DNA of 64,000 nucleotides from Polynucleobacter parvulilacunae (lineage in GTDB: Bacteria; Pseudomonadota; Gammaproteobacteria; Burkholderiales; Burkholderiaceae), in assembly GCF_018881715.1 (NCBI RefSeq), contig NZ_JACVPW010000002.1, positions 124,001 to 188,000 on the forward strand, in the 5' to 3' direction. This document shows positions 53,773 to 61,707 of the stretch, one piece after another. The notes beneath the pieces are model-generated. The model worked only from the letters and a program-made list of their open reading frames with translations, made no database searches and was not told where the DNA came from. Within the stretch, counting starts at the first letter, position 1, and the number at the start of each line of letters is the position of its first letter. The translations under genes and the position numbers were made by a program.

Positions 53773-53802
53773 GACATATAACCGTCATATAAGTGTCATA
53801 TA
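53773..53802 (+). promoter_or_regulatory. PhoB (Pho) box upstream of lysine-rich protein–PPK2 operon
   Basis: Three direct repeats, GACATATA, GTCATATA and GTCATATA, begin at 53773, 53784 and 53795, exactly 11 bases apart, as in PhoB boxes (TGTCA repeats of 11 bp). A weak AAATAG -10 lies 16 bases after the start of the last TGTCA. The operon start codon follows about 70 bases later. Confidence 0.75.
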
Positions 53803-53894
53803 CGCTTGAAAATAGCGCGAATAGAACGTAGGATTTGGTAAGGCCATCTCAAATTTAACAATCTTTGAGCCACACATACGTACAGGAAAAAATC

Positions 53895-54185
53895 ATGAGT
53901 CAAAAGAAATTGATCAAACAGCTATTTAAAAAGCTCGATAAATTGGAATCTGACAGAGAGAAGCTGATCGACAAGCTTGCTAAAGCATTAGAGAAGCTGG
54001 ATAAAAAAGAGGCTGCTAAAAAGACTCCAGCAAAAAAATCTACAGCAAAGAAGGTTCCGGTCAAGAAGGCTCCCGGTAAAAAGGTTGCTGCAAAGAAGGC
54101 GCCTACTAAAAAAGCTCCTACTAAAAAGACTCCAGCCAAGAAGGCTCCGGCCCCAAGACCAGCTGATACAAACGAAGCTGGTTAA
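53895..54185 (+). CDS. Lysine-rich coiled-coil protein coupled to PPK2
   Basis: 96 residues from ATG 53895 with an AGGA site; an in-frame TTG 30 bases upstream is less likely. Residues 1-40 form a charged helix with heptads (KLIKQLFKKLDKLESDREKLIDKLAKALEKL), probably a coiled coil. The rest (about 41-87) is a Lys/Pro/Ala tail of repeated PAKK/APTKK units, like the histone-like gene at 47826. Its stop overlaps the PPK2 start as TAATG. The tail could bind polyphosphate or DNA; this is inference. Confidence 0.65.
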   Translation: MSQKKLIKQLFKKLDKLESDREKLIDKLAKALEKLDKKEAAKKTPAKKSTAKKVPVKKAPGKKVAAKKAPTKKAPTKKTPAKKAPAPRPADTNEAG

Positions 54186-54958
54186 TGGGTCATAAAGACA
54201 AAGATAAGCTAGAGCAATCTAGCTATGATGACCAGCTTCGCTTATTGCAGATTGAACTTGTAAAGCTACAAAACAGTCTTATCAGCAACGGTGATCAGAT
54301 ATTGGTCATTCTTGAGGGTCGCGATACGGCCGGCAAGGATGGCACGATTAAAGTTATTACTCAACATTTAAGCCCGCGCGAAACTCGCGTGGTTGCCCTC
54401 GGAAAACCATCTGATAGTGAATCAGCGGAATGGTATTTTCAAAGATATGTAGCCGAACTTCCTAAGAAGGGTGAGTTTGTTCTTTTCAATCGCAGCTGGT
54501 ACAACCGTGCTGGCGTTGAAGTGGTGATGAACTTTTGCACCAAGCCCCAGCACACCAACTTCATGAATACAGTAAATGAGTTTGAGTCCATCTTAGCTAG
54601 CTCGGGCATCACTATCCTCAAATACTATTTAGACATTTCCAAGAAGGAACAAGCCCTTCGTCTTGCGGATAGAGCTAAAGATCCCCTTAAGCAATGGAAG
54701 ATCAGCCCGATTGATCAGCAAGCGCAGAAAAATTGGAATGCCTACAGCAAGTGCCGAAATGAAATGCTGGAAAAGACCAGTACTGAAGATGCACCTTGGA
54801 TCGTTGTAAAGGCTAACGATAAAAAAGTAGCCCACATCAATATGATTCAAGATCTTCTATCTAGGGTTTCTTACCCAGGTAAGGATAAAAGCCTGCTGAA
54901 AGCGAATAAAGACATCGCCTTCAAATGGGATGGGAAATTATCTAGGCTAGAAAAATAA
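54185..54958 (+). CDS. ppk2: Polyphosphate kinase 2 (class I-like), first paralogue
   Basis: A 257-residue P-loop enzyme. Walker A is EGRDTAGKDGTI (about 44-55) and FQRYVAELPKKGE the lid start. The Walker B segment reads FNRSWYNRAGVE (about 101-112), with Asn where the neighbouring paralogue has Asp. DRAKDPLKQWKISPID follows. PPK2 moves phosphate between polyphosphate and nucleotides, usually favouring GTP or ATP formation. Translated in a TAATG overlap with the lysine-rich gene, under a Pho box. Ends four bases from the convergent paralogue. Confidence 0.88.
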   Translation: MGHKDKDKLEQSSYDDQLRLLQIELVKLQNSLISNGDQILVILEGRDTAGKDGTIKVITQHLSPRETRVVALGKPSDSESAEWYFQRYVAELPKKGEFVLFNRSWYNRAGVEVVMNFCTKPQHTNFMNTVNEFESILASSGITILKYYLDISKKEQALRLADRAKDPLKQWKISPIDQQAQKNWNAYSKCRNEMLEKTSTEDAPWIVVKANDKKVAHINMIQDLLSRVSYPGKDKSLLKANKDIAFKWDGKLSRLEK

Positions 54959-54962
54959 GCCT

Positions 54963-55868
54963 TTAGAAGACTTCGGGTACATACATATCTGGCGGCACTG
55001 GACCGCGCAGGTAATCTGGGTTATGAACACGTTTTGGCAAAGTAATGACTGGGTGATCAATTTCTTTATAAGGGATTTGATCTAACAAATGCGTAATACA
55101 GTTTAGGCGCGCTTTTTTCTTATCATTAGCAGCAACTACCCACCAAGGCGCTTCAGGAATATGCGTGCGCTCCAGCATAGTCTCTTTAGCCTTAGTGTAG
55201 GCCTCCCAGAGCCTTCTGGCCTCCAAGTCCATTGGGCTTAACTTCCACTGTTTTAATGGGTCATGAATACGCATCATGAAGCGGTTATATTGCTCGTCAT
55301 CTGAAATGGAGAACCAATATTTAACCAAGATAACACCTGAGTTAATCATCATGCGCTCCAGATCCGGGACAGTTCTGAGAAACTCTTCGTACTCGTCATC
55401 AGTACAGAAACCCATGACCTTCTCTACCCCTGCACGGTTGTACCAGCTTCTATCAAATAGAACGATCTCGCCACCAGCCGGCAACTGAGAAATATATCTT
55501 TGGAAATACCACTGAGTTTTCTCACGCTCATTGGGTGCGGGTAAAGCAACTACCTTACATACGCGAGGATTGAGTCGCTGAGTAATACGCTTAATGGCAC
55601 CACCCTTACCCGCGGAATCTCTTCCTTCGAATAAGACCGCTACCTTGAGTTTGTTCTCTACTACCCAGTCTTGGAGTTTGACTAACTCACCTTGAAGTCT
55701 AAAGAGCTCACGGAAGTAAACATTACGGGGAATTTGCGAATGACTATCACCATCAGGAGACAGGCGATCATCATCAAGCTCCATTTCAAGCTCTTCGTCC
55801 ATGCTATCAAGAATCTCTTCTTGAGCACGGCGATACCAGTCGGCCATTTCGTTATGCTTCGATGTCAT
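54963..55868 (-). CDS. ppk2: Polyphosphate kinase 2, second paralogue
   Basis: 301 residues. An acidic N-terminal extension (SMDEELEMELDDDRLSPDGD, about 22-41) is followed by the PPK2 domain: Walker A FEGRDSAGKGGAI (80-92), FDRSWYNRAGVEKV (138-151) and MRIHDPLKQWKLSPMD. The canonical Asp of Walker B is present. It is longer than its neighbour because of the N-terminal extension. It has a strong Pho-type promoter of its own and converges on the other ppk2 gene. Confidence 0.9.
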   Translation of the reverse strand: MTSKHNEMADWYRRAQEEILDSMDEELEMELDDDRLSPDGDSHSQIPRNVYFRELFRLQGELVKLQDWVVENKLKVAVLFEGRDSAGKGGAIKRITQRLNPRVCKVVALPAPNEREKTQWYFQRYISQLPAGGEIVLFDRSWYNRAGVEKVMGFCTDDEYEEFLRTVPDLERMMINSGVILVKYWFSISDDEQYNRFMMRIHDPLKQWKLSPMDLEARRLWEAYTKAKETMLERTHIPEAPWWVVAANDKKKARLNCITHLLDQIPYKEIDHPVITLPKRVHNPDYLRGPVPPDMYVPEVF

Positions 55869-55890
55869 TGGTTTACGCTCCTAGACTAGA

Positions 55891-55923
55891 TTTATAGCTA
55901 GAAATGATGACACATTTATTACA
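55891..55923 (-). promoter_or_regulatory. PhoB box and -10 of second ppk2 gene
   Basis: On the minus strand TGTAATAAATGTGTCATC has two TGTxA half-sites exactly 11 bases apart (55923-55908). The -10 hexamer TATAAA begins 16 bases after the start of the second half-site (55896-55891), the same spacing as in the E. coli phoA promoter. The start codon follows at 55868 with AGGAG upstream. Confidence 0.78.
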
Positions 55924-56713
55924 TAGGGCGATGATTGCCTTTTAAATGATTAGAAATAGTCTCTTGACTGTGCAAAGCCAGCCACTTACGGTCTTTAGAA
56001 GCCTCGGGATTAGCTCCTGAGGGCGGAATAAATCTCAACTCAACAACTAGATGGCGATGCCTCAAGATCTTTGCCATAGACTCCAGCAGCCCCATATCCC
56101 CCACAAAAGCTGGCACTTCGCTTCTGTCTCCAGATAAGGATGAACGATAGGTTATTGCCAAGGAATAGACTGGAACCTGAGCAATAACGGCAGATTCAAA
56201 TAAATTGGGTTTGAATGGAAGAACGCCCTCACCTATTGTGGAGGTACCCTCTGGGAAAATACAGACTGACTGAGTTTTGAGCACATCGCTAACTTCGCTA
56301 GCAACATACTTTCCATGACGAGCACTATCACGCTTAATAAATACTGTGCCCAATTGCTTAGCCATCCACCCAAATACAGGCCAACCCTCCACATCGGATT
56401 TAGCTACAAAGCGAATAGGCCTGAATGCATTAATCACATGGATATCCATCCAGGAGATATGGTTTGAAGCTAGAAGAAATGGTGTATTAGGAAGAATTTC
56501 TTGGCCGCTCACCTTTAACTCAATCCCAAAAATTTCGAGCAACCTAATAGACCACCCCTCAATCAATTTGCTTTTAAGCTTCTGGTCGGCAAATGGGAAG
56601 CGGATGAACAGCGTTGCTAAACCGCCAATCACATGACTCCAAACTAGAACCCAAGACCATACAGTAGTCAAAGGCGCTAACAGAGAACTTCTTGAGGATG
56701 GATTCTGAGTCAT
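55919..56713 (-). CDS. PlsC-family acyltransferase (candidate OlsA)
   Basis: About 264 residues from ATG 56713; an upstream in-frame ATG at 56782 would place the start inside the divergent Pho box. A membrane helix (VWSWVLVWSHVIGGLATLFI) is followed by the catalytic NHISWMD (about 94-100) and the FPEGTST motif (about 166-172). The family acylates lysophosphatidic acid or, in OlsA, lyso-ornithine lipid. The OlsB-like gene a few kilobases to the right makes OlsA a good candidate, but a normal PlsC activity cannot be excluded. Confidence 0.75.
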   Translation of the reverse strand: MTQNPSSRSSLLAPLTTVWSWVLVWSHVIGGLATLFIRFPFADQKLKSKLIEGWSIRLLEIFGIELKVSGQEILPNTPFLLASNHISWMDIHVINAFRPIRFVAKSDVEGWPVFGWMAKQLGTVFIKRDSARHGKYVASEVSDVLKTQSVCIFPEGTSTIGEGVLPFKPNLFESAVIAQVPVYSLAITYRSSLSGDRSEVPAFVGDMGLLESMAKILRHRHLVVELRFIPPSGANPEASKDRKWLALHSQETISNHLKGNHRPM

Positions 56714-56775
56714 ATGAGGTAGAAATATAAAACAAATCCAGAAAATAGCCGTGGCGTCATAAAACTGACTCAGAA

Positions 56776-56793
56776 CTGTCATGCCAGTTTCAC
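56776..56793 (+). promoter_or_regulatory. PhoB box upstream of plcP
   Basis: CTGTCATGCCAGTTTCAC: the half-sites TGTCAT and TTTCAC are 11 bases apart and agree well with CTGTCATxxxxCTGTCAC. A CTTAAT -10 (56804-56809) begins 16 bases after the start of the second half-site. The predicted start of transcription, near 56816, lies almost on the plcP start codon, so the message may be leaderless. It could also serve the divergent acyltransferase gene. Confidence 0.72.
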
Positions 56794-56817
56794 ACTCAGT
56801 AGGCTTAATACTGTTTC

Positions 56818-57627
56818 ATGATGCATTACAAAGCCATCTGGATTTCAGACGTACACCTAGGAACATCAGGGTGTCAGGCAGACTACCTTCTCGATTTCTT
56901 AAAGCATAACGATGCTGAGAAATTCTACCTTGTAGGCGACATTATTGATGGCTGGAGACTCAAGAAGTCTTTCTACTGGCCTCAATCACATAACGACGTA
57001 GTGCAAAAACTGTTACGTAAGGCGCGTAAAGGCAGTGAAGTGATCTATGTTCCTGGTAACCATGATGAAAGCGCCAGACAATTCTTCGGCCTTTCATTTG
57101 GTGACGTCAAAGTAGTTGAAGAAGTCATTCATACAACGGTAGATGGTAGAAAGCTCTGGGTAACACATGGTGATCAGTTTGATGGCGTGATGCAGTATGC
57201 CAAGTGGCTTGCCTACGTAGGTGACAACTTGTATTCGTTCATCCTATACATAAATCGTTACTTCAATATGGTCCGCGCAAAGATGGGGCTGCAATATTGG
57301 TCGCTCTCTCAATACCTGAAGCACCAAGTAAAGAATGCAGTTAGCTATATCGCTGACTTTGAACACATTATGGCCAGAGAAGCCCGCTTAAGAGGCTGTG
57401 ATGGAGTTGTGTGCGGCCATATTCATAAGGCAGAAATACGTGAGATCGATGGCCTACTGTATTGCAACGATGGGGATTGGGTTGAAAGCCTCTCCGCCTT
57501 AGTTGAAACACAAACTGGCGAACTCAAATTGATTTACTGGACACACATCAAGGGTGAGCCAGTAGAAACCCCTCAAATTACTCTTCAACCTGCTATCGAA
57601 TCACTTATCAAAGAGGCTGTGCTATGA
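56818..57627 (+). CDS. plcP: PlcP-type phospholipase C (metallophosphoesterase)
   Basis: A 269-residue calcineurin-type phosphoesterase with all metal motifs: DVH (11-13), GDIIDG (40-45), GNHDE (80-84), HGD (117-119) and GHIH (200-203). WRLKKSFYWPQSHNDVVQKLLRKARKGSEV (46-75) and the GDWVES end are features of the PlcP group, first seen as UDP-2,3-diacylglucosamine hydrolase-like proteins. PlcP cleaves phosphatidylethanolamine or related lipids to diacylglycerol when phosphate is short. The next gene is an Agt-type glycosyltransferase with an ATGA overlap, the known plcP-agt arrangement. An LpxH role is less likely given this context. Confidence 0.8.
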   Translation: MMHYKAIWISDVHLGTSGCQADYLLDFLKHNDAEKFYLVGDIIDGWRLKKSFYWPQSHNDVVQKLLRKARKGSEVIYVPGNHDESARQFFGLSFGDVKVVEEVIHTTVDGRKLWVTHGDQFDGVMQYAKWLAYVGDNLYSFILYINRYFNMVRAKMGLQYWSLSQYLKHQVKNAVSYIADFEHIMAREARLRGCDGVVCGHIHKAEIREIDGLLYCNDGDWVESLSALVETQTGELKLIYWTHIKGEPVETPQITLQPAIESLIKEAVL

Positions 57628-58652
57628 AAATTATGATCATTACCGATGCGTGGGATCCACAGGTTAACGGCGTTGTCCGAACCCTCAAGCAAACTCGCGC
57701 CGAATTAACAGCTATGGGTCATGAAGTAGAGATGATTACGCCAACTGGCTTTAAATCAATTCCTTGCCCAACTTATCCGGATATCGCTCTCTCACTTTTT
57801 CCAGGCAAAGAAGTGGCTCGTCGCATTAAAGAATTCGCACCAGATGCAATGCATATTGCAACCGAAGGTCCTTTAGGCTTATCAGCCCGAGCCTATGCAG
57901 TGAAGAATCGCCTGCCCTTCTCTACCGCCTATCACACCCGCTTTCCAGAGTATGTCAAAGCGCGCACAGGCATTCCTTTGGCGATCACTTATGCATTTAT
58001 TCGCTGGTTCCACGGTCCATCAATGGCCGTGATGGCGCCAACCATCGTTGTCAAGGATGATCTTGAAAAATATGGCCTCAAGAATGTGGTGTTGTGGTCA
58101 AGAGGTGTAGATCTCGATATTTTTAAGGTGCAAGATTCAAAAGCTTTAAACACTGCTCACCCGATCTTCTTATATGTGGGCCGAGTTGCTGTTGAGAAAA
58201 ACATCAATGCATTCTTAGAAATTGATTTACCAGGCTCGAAGTGGGTGGTAGGAGACGGTCCAGCAATGGCTGGCATAAAAGAAAAATATCCAGAAGTGAA
58301 CTATCTGGGAGTACTACAGCAGCATGAGTTAGCAAAAGTCTATGCAGCGGCAGATGTATTTGTATTTCCTAGTAAGACTGATACCTTTGGTCTGGTTCTG
58401 CTTGAGGCGATGGCTTGTGGCACACCCGTTGCAGCCTATCCAGTGACCGGTCCTATTGATGTCTTAGGCAACTCCAATTCAGGCGCTATGAATGAAGATT
58501 TGCGCGAAGCCTGCATGCAGGCACTCAAGATTCCTCGTGAGGTAGCACGCGCACATGCGGAGAAGTTCTCCTGGAGAGCAGCTTCAGAGCAGTTTGCCAA
58601 TCACCTCAAGCCAGTGCCGACTCCAGAAGTTCACGTTACTGCGCTTGCTTAA
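57624..58652 (+). CDS. agt: Agt-type diacylglycerol glycosyltransferase (GT4 family)
   Basis: A 342-residue GT-B enzyme. It has an N-terminal WDPQVNGVVRTLKQT loop (10-24), GPLGLSARAYAVKNRLPFSTAYHTRFPEY and a C-terminal nucleotide-sugar domain with RGVDLDIF, GRVAVEKNINAF (about 190-201) and PSKTDTFGLVLLEAMACGTPVAAY (about 248-271), carrying the E-x7-E-like end. It would transfer a sugar to the diacylglycerol made by PlcP, giving a phosphorus-free glycolipid. The ATGA overlap with plcP supports that pairing. The sugar is not known; a mannosyltransferase of another pathway is the alternative. Confidence 0.75.
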   Translation: MKIMIITDAWDPQVNGVVRTLKQTRAELTAMGHEVEMITPTGFKSIPCPTYPDIALSLFPGKEVARRIKEFAPDAMHIATEGPLGLSARAYAVKNRLPFSTAYHTRFPEYVKARTGIPLAITYAFIRWFHGPSMAVMAPTIVVKDDLEKYGLKNVVLWSRGVDLDIFKVQDSKALNTAHPIFLYVGRVAVEKNINAFLEIDLPGSKWVVGDGPAMAGIKEKYPEVNYLGVLQQHELAKVYAAADVFVFPSKTDTFGLVLLEAMACGTPVAAYPVTGPIDVLGNSNSGAMNEDLREACMQALKIPREVARAHAEKFSWRAASEQFANHLKPVPTPEVHVTALA

Positions 58653-58661
58653 AGAAAGTTA

Positions 58662-59069
58662 ATGTTGAACGCTCCATATCATATCGACCAGAACCCTCAT
58701 AAGGGCAATCGCGGTCTTGCTAGAGCATGGCATGCAGCAAAAAACTCTTGGTGCGGCTTGGTTTATGCATTTATGGAAGAAAGCGCTTTTAGGCAAGAGC
58801 TCACTTTATTTGCATTGCTAACACCCGTTGCCTTCTTGCTGCCGATATCACTGCTAGAGAAGGCATTACTTATTTCCTCCCTAGTAATGGTTCTTGTTAT
58901 TGAATTACTGAACTCAAGCGTAGAAGCAGCAATCGATCGCATCTCTTTCGAACATCATGATCTTTCCAAGCGAGCAAAAGATTTTGGTAGCGCGGCCGTC
59001 ATGCTTGCTCTATTTGTGGCAGCCCTGCTCTGGGCTGCAGTTTGTATCCCCGTGATCCTCAAGATCTAA
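58662..59069 (+). CDS. dgkA: Diacylglycerol kinase
   Basis: A 135-residue membrane protein with three hydrophobic helices after an amphipathic start. The catalytic region reads NSSVEAAIDRI (about 87-97) and HDLSKRAKDFGSAAV (about 103-117), the DgkA signature. It phosphorylates diacylglycerol to phosphatidic acid. It lies nine bases after agt, so it can return diacylglycerol left by PlcP to phospholipid synthesis. Confidence 0.9.
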   Translation: MLNAPYHIDQNPHKGNRGLARAWHAAKNSWCGLVYAFMEESAFRQELTLFALLTPVAFLLPISLLEKALLISSLVMVLVIELLNSSVEAAIDRISFEHHDLSKRAKDFGSAAVMLALFVAALLWAAVCIPVILKI

Positions 59070-59103
59070 ACCATTTTTTGAATTTCATCCTCCAAGGCTA
59101 ACT

Positions 59104-60027
59104 ATGTCTGATATCCCTAATCCAATCGGCTCATTTGAGATTTTCGCTCCCAAAAAGGTCAAGGTCTTAAAAAGAAAGAAGCCAAATGCATTTACAAAGC
59201 TTTCTAAAAAGATTGCAAAGAAACTATTTGGGAAAAAGTTTGTTACTAAGACAAGAGCTGAACTGCGAGTAGCAGATGTCATTCCTGTAGCACAGATAGA
59301 TAAGCCAAAAAGACCTGCTTTCCAAATTATTTGGGCAAGCACTCCAGGTGAAGTTAAAGAAGCACAAAGATTGCGTTTTAAGGTCTTTGCTGAAGAAATG
59401 GGTGCCAATCTACCCGCCAATGCTGAAGGTTTAGATGTTGATGAATTTGACTCGTATTGCGATCATTTATTAATTCGTGATCAAGATAGCCTCAAGGTAG
59501 TGGGAACTTACCGCGTATTACCTCCGCATAAGGCGCTAGAAATTGGCCGCCTCTATTCTGATTCTGAGTTTGACCTTTCACGCATTAACCACCTGCGCCC
59601 CAAATTGGTTGAGCTAGGTAGATCCTGTGTACACCAAGACTATCGCTCAGGCGCCGTGATCATGGCCCTATGGAGCGGTTTGGCTCAATATATGCAGAAG
59701 AACGGTTATGAAATCATGTTGGGTTGCGCCAGTATCCCCATGGCTGATGGCGGTCACTTTGCAGCGAGTCTTTACAACTCACTAGGCAATGATCAAATGG
59801 CTCCAACAGAGTTCCACGCCTTCCCACGCTTACCTTTACCTTTAGATAAATTAAATGGCGGCTTAGATGTACAACCTCCACCATTGATTAAGGGCTACTT
59901 AAAACTGGGAGCAAAAATTTGTAGCGCTCCAGCATGGGATCCTGACTTTAATACTGCTGACTTATTAACCATGTTGCGTCTATCGGAAATTAATCCACGA
60001 TATGCAAAGCACTTTTTGGGGTTGTAA
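59104..60027 (+). CDS. OlsB-like ornithine-lipid acyltransferase (GNAT fold)
   Basis: 307 residues. A basic N-terminal stretch of about 60 residues (many Lys) is followed by a GNAT-type acyltransferase. Typical segments are EVKEAQRLRFKVFAEEMGA (about 80-98), DEFDSYCDHLLIRD, RLVELGRSCVHQDYRSGAVIMALW-like (about 172-194) and LGCASIPMADGG (about 212-223). OlsB transfers a 3-hydroxyacyl chain from ACP to ornithine. It is 34 bases after dgkA in the same direction. The Lys-rich start is longer than in typical OlsB. A related acyl-homoserine-lactone-synthase-like role is possible but less likely. Confidence 0.72.
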   Translation: MSDIPNPIGSFEIFAPKKVKVLKRKKPNAFTKLSKKIAKKLFGKKFVTKTRAELRVADVIPVAQIDKPKRPAFQIIWASTPGEVKEAQRLRFKVFAEEMGANLPANAEGLDVDEFDSYCDHLLIRDQDSLKVVGTYRVLPPHKALEIGRLYSDSEFDLSRINHLRPKLVELGRSCVHQDYRSGAVIMALWSGLAQYMQKNGYEIMLGCASIPMADGGHFAASLYNSLGNDQMAPTEFHAFPRLPLPLDKLNGGLDVQPPPLIKGYLKLGAKICSAPAWDPDFNTADLLTMLRLSEINPRYAKHFLGL

Positions 60028-60048
60028 TTTAAGATCATCTATTGAAAT

Positions 60049-60082
60049 AAAAAAGCCACTTCAGGTTGAAGTGGCTTTTTTT
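60049..60082. terminator. Strong bidirectional terminator after lipid operon
   Basis: AAAAAAGCCACTTCA-GGT-TGAAGTGGCTTTTTTT: a perfect stem of more than 13 pairs with A and T tails. It separates the plus-strand lipid operon from the convergent ppx gene. Confidence 0.9.
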
Positions 60083-60100
60083 CTACTGCCCTTTCAAGAA

Positions 60101-61675
60101 CTACTTGAAGCTCACCTGATAAGAACGCCCAACTCTTTCCCACTCTGCAGCCTCTTTAAGCAGACTAAATTCTGTCAAAGGATGTTGCGCAGCCCATTCC
60201 TTAGAAAGACTTACCAGATAGGATCCATCATGCTCGGAAACTTTAACTTTAGGAAAACTGACGTCATTTCGACCACGACAGAGCACCTGAGCCAATCGCA
60301 AACAAAAAAGCATGCGCCAGTCTTCAAAACTATGATTATTAGCCAACTTGCCAAGCTTACCTGCATGTCCTATCAATAGTGCAGCAAGTCTCGCTTGGTC
60401 ATTCTTGGAAAATCCAGGCATATCTGCATTGCCAGCGATATAGGCAGAATGCTTGTGATAACCGTTGTGCGATATCGATAAGCCGATCTCATGCAGATTG
60501 GCTGCCCACTGTAGTAGTGCAACATTATCCGCCCGACTTTCAACCTCAGGCTTCGGCAATTGCTGCAAAAAATCTGCTGCTAATTTACCAACCCTATCAG
60601 CCTGTTCGCGATCAACTGCATAACGTTGCATGAATTGCTCTACGGTGACATAACGCATGTCATGATGTTGTGATCGACCAAGTAAGTCATAGAGGACACC
60701 GCTCCGTAAGGCAGCGTCTGTGACTTCCATTTCCTCGATGCCTAATTCATCGAAGGCAGCCAGCATAATCGCTAAACCACCAGGCCAAACGGCCCTTCTA
60801 TCATCTTTCAAGCCTACCAACTCAACCTGGTTTACATGTTCATACTTTAGGAGATGCTTTTTAAGATTCTTCAAACCTTCGCGAGTAATGAGGCCGCTTG
60901 CACCGTTGACACGGCCCATGGTTAAGCCGTCTTCAAGCTTATTGAAATTATTAGCTGCAATCAGATCAGCCAAGGCCCTAGCGGTTCCAGAAGAACCGAT
61001 AACCTGCTTCCAACCACTCTTTAAATAAGCGCCTGAAATGACTTGAATTTCACGGCGAGCTGCCAGCTCAGCCTCCTTAAAAGCATGTGCATCAATATTT
61101 CCTTTTGGGAAAAAACGCAAACTATGGGAGACGCAGCCAATATAGAGGCTCTCCATCAACCTAGGCTCATAACCTTTGCCAATAATGAATTCGGTAGAGC
61201 CTCCACCGATATCAACCACCAATCTATTTCCCTGAACGGCCTGAACCTCATGCGCTGCACCAATATAAATCAGGCGCGCTTCTTCAACCCCAGCAATAAC
61301 TTCAATAGGGAATCCTAATGCCGCTTGCGCATCCTCCACAAACTGCTGGGCATTTTTAGCAACACGTAAGGTATTAGTAGCAACGGCCCGAACATTGGAT
61401 GGATCAAACCCGCGAATACGTTCTCCAAAGCGTCTAACGGCTATCAGTCCACGTTGATAAGCGTCATTACCAAGGAGCTTGTTTTCAGTGAGGCCCGCAG
61501 CCAAACGAACTGTTTCACGCAGGGTATCTATGGGGCGGAGTTGCGTTCCTGATGGGGTATTTACAGCTTGGGCAACCAGCATACGAAAGCTATTGGACCC
61601 CAAGTCGACCGCGGCAACAAGGTCTGCGGAGTTTAACGAAGGATCTACCGGATTGCTGGCCAAAATGTTCCCCAA
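60101..61675 (-). CDS. ppx: Exopolyphosphatase, Ppx/GppA family
   Basis: A 524-residue ASKHA-fold enzyme. The phosphate-binding VAAVDLGSNSFRMLVA is near residues 20-36, ATNTLRVAKNA near 100 and VVDIGGGSTEFIIG near 150, followed by the HD-like C-terminal domain with LLIGHAGK. It removes terminal phosphate from polyphosphate or hydrolyses pppGpp. No ATG opens the frame: TTG 61675 was kept, while TTG 61663, eight bases after GGGG, is a good alternative. A weak Pho-box-like site lies upstream. Confidence 0.9.
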   Translation of the reverse strand: MGNILASNPVDPSLNSADLVAAVDLGSNSFRMLVAQAVNTPSGTQLRPIDTLRETVRLAAGLTENKLLGNDAYQRGLIAVRRFGERIRGFDPSNVRAVATNTLRVAKNAQQFVEDAQAALGFPIEVIAGVEEARLIYIGAAHEVQAVQGNRLVVDIGGGSTEFIIGKGYEPRLMESLYIGCVSHSLRFFPKGNIDAHAFKEAELAARREIQVISGAYLKSGWKQVIGSSGTARALADLIAANNFNKLEDGLTMGRVNGASGLITREGLKNLKKHLLKYEHVNQVELVGLKDDRRAVWPGGLAIMLAAFDELGIEEMEVTDAALRSGVLYDLLGRSQHHDMRYVTVEQFMQRYAVDREQADRVGKLAADFLQQLPKPEVESRADNVALLQWAANLHEIGLSISHNGYHKHSAYIAGNADMPGFSKNDQARLAALLIGHAGKLGKLANNHSFEDWRMLFCLRLAQVLCRGRNDVSFPKVKVSEHDGSYLVSLSKEWAAQHPLTEFSLLKEAAEWERVGRSYQVSFK

Positions 61676-61707
61676 TAATGGAATGCTGTATCAATTATGT
61701 CTATTTT

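Noticed and set aside
55919..56782. Longer start (ATG 56782) of the PlsC-type gene
   Set aside because: It would overlap the plcP Pho box and leave no room for its own promoter; the family core fits the start at 56713 better, though the longer form is not excluded.
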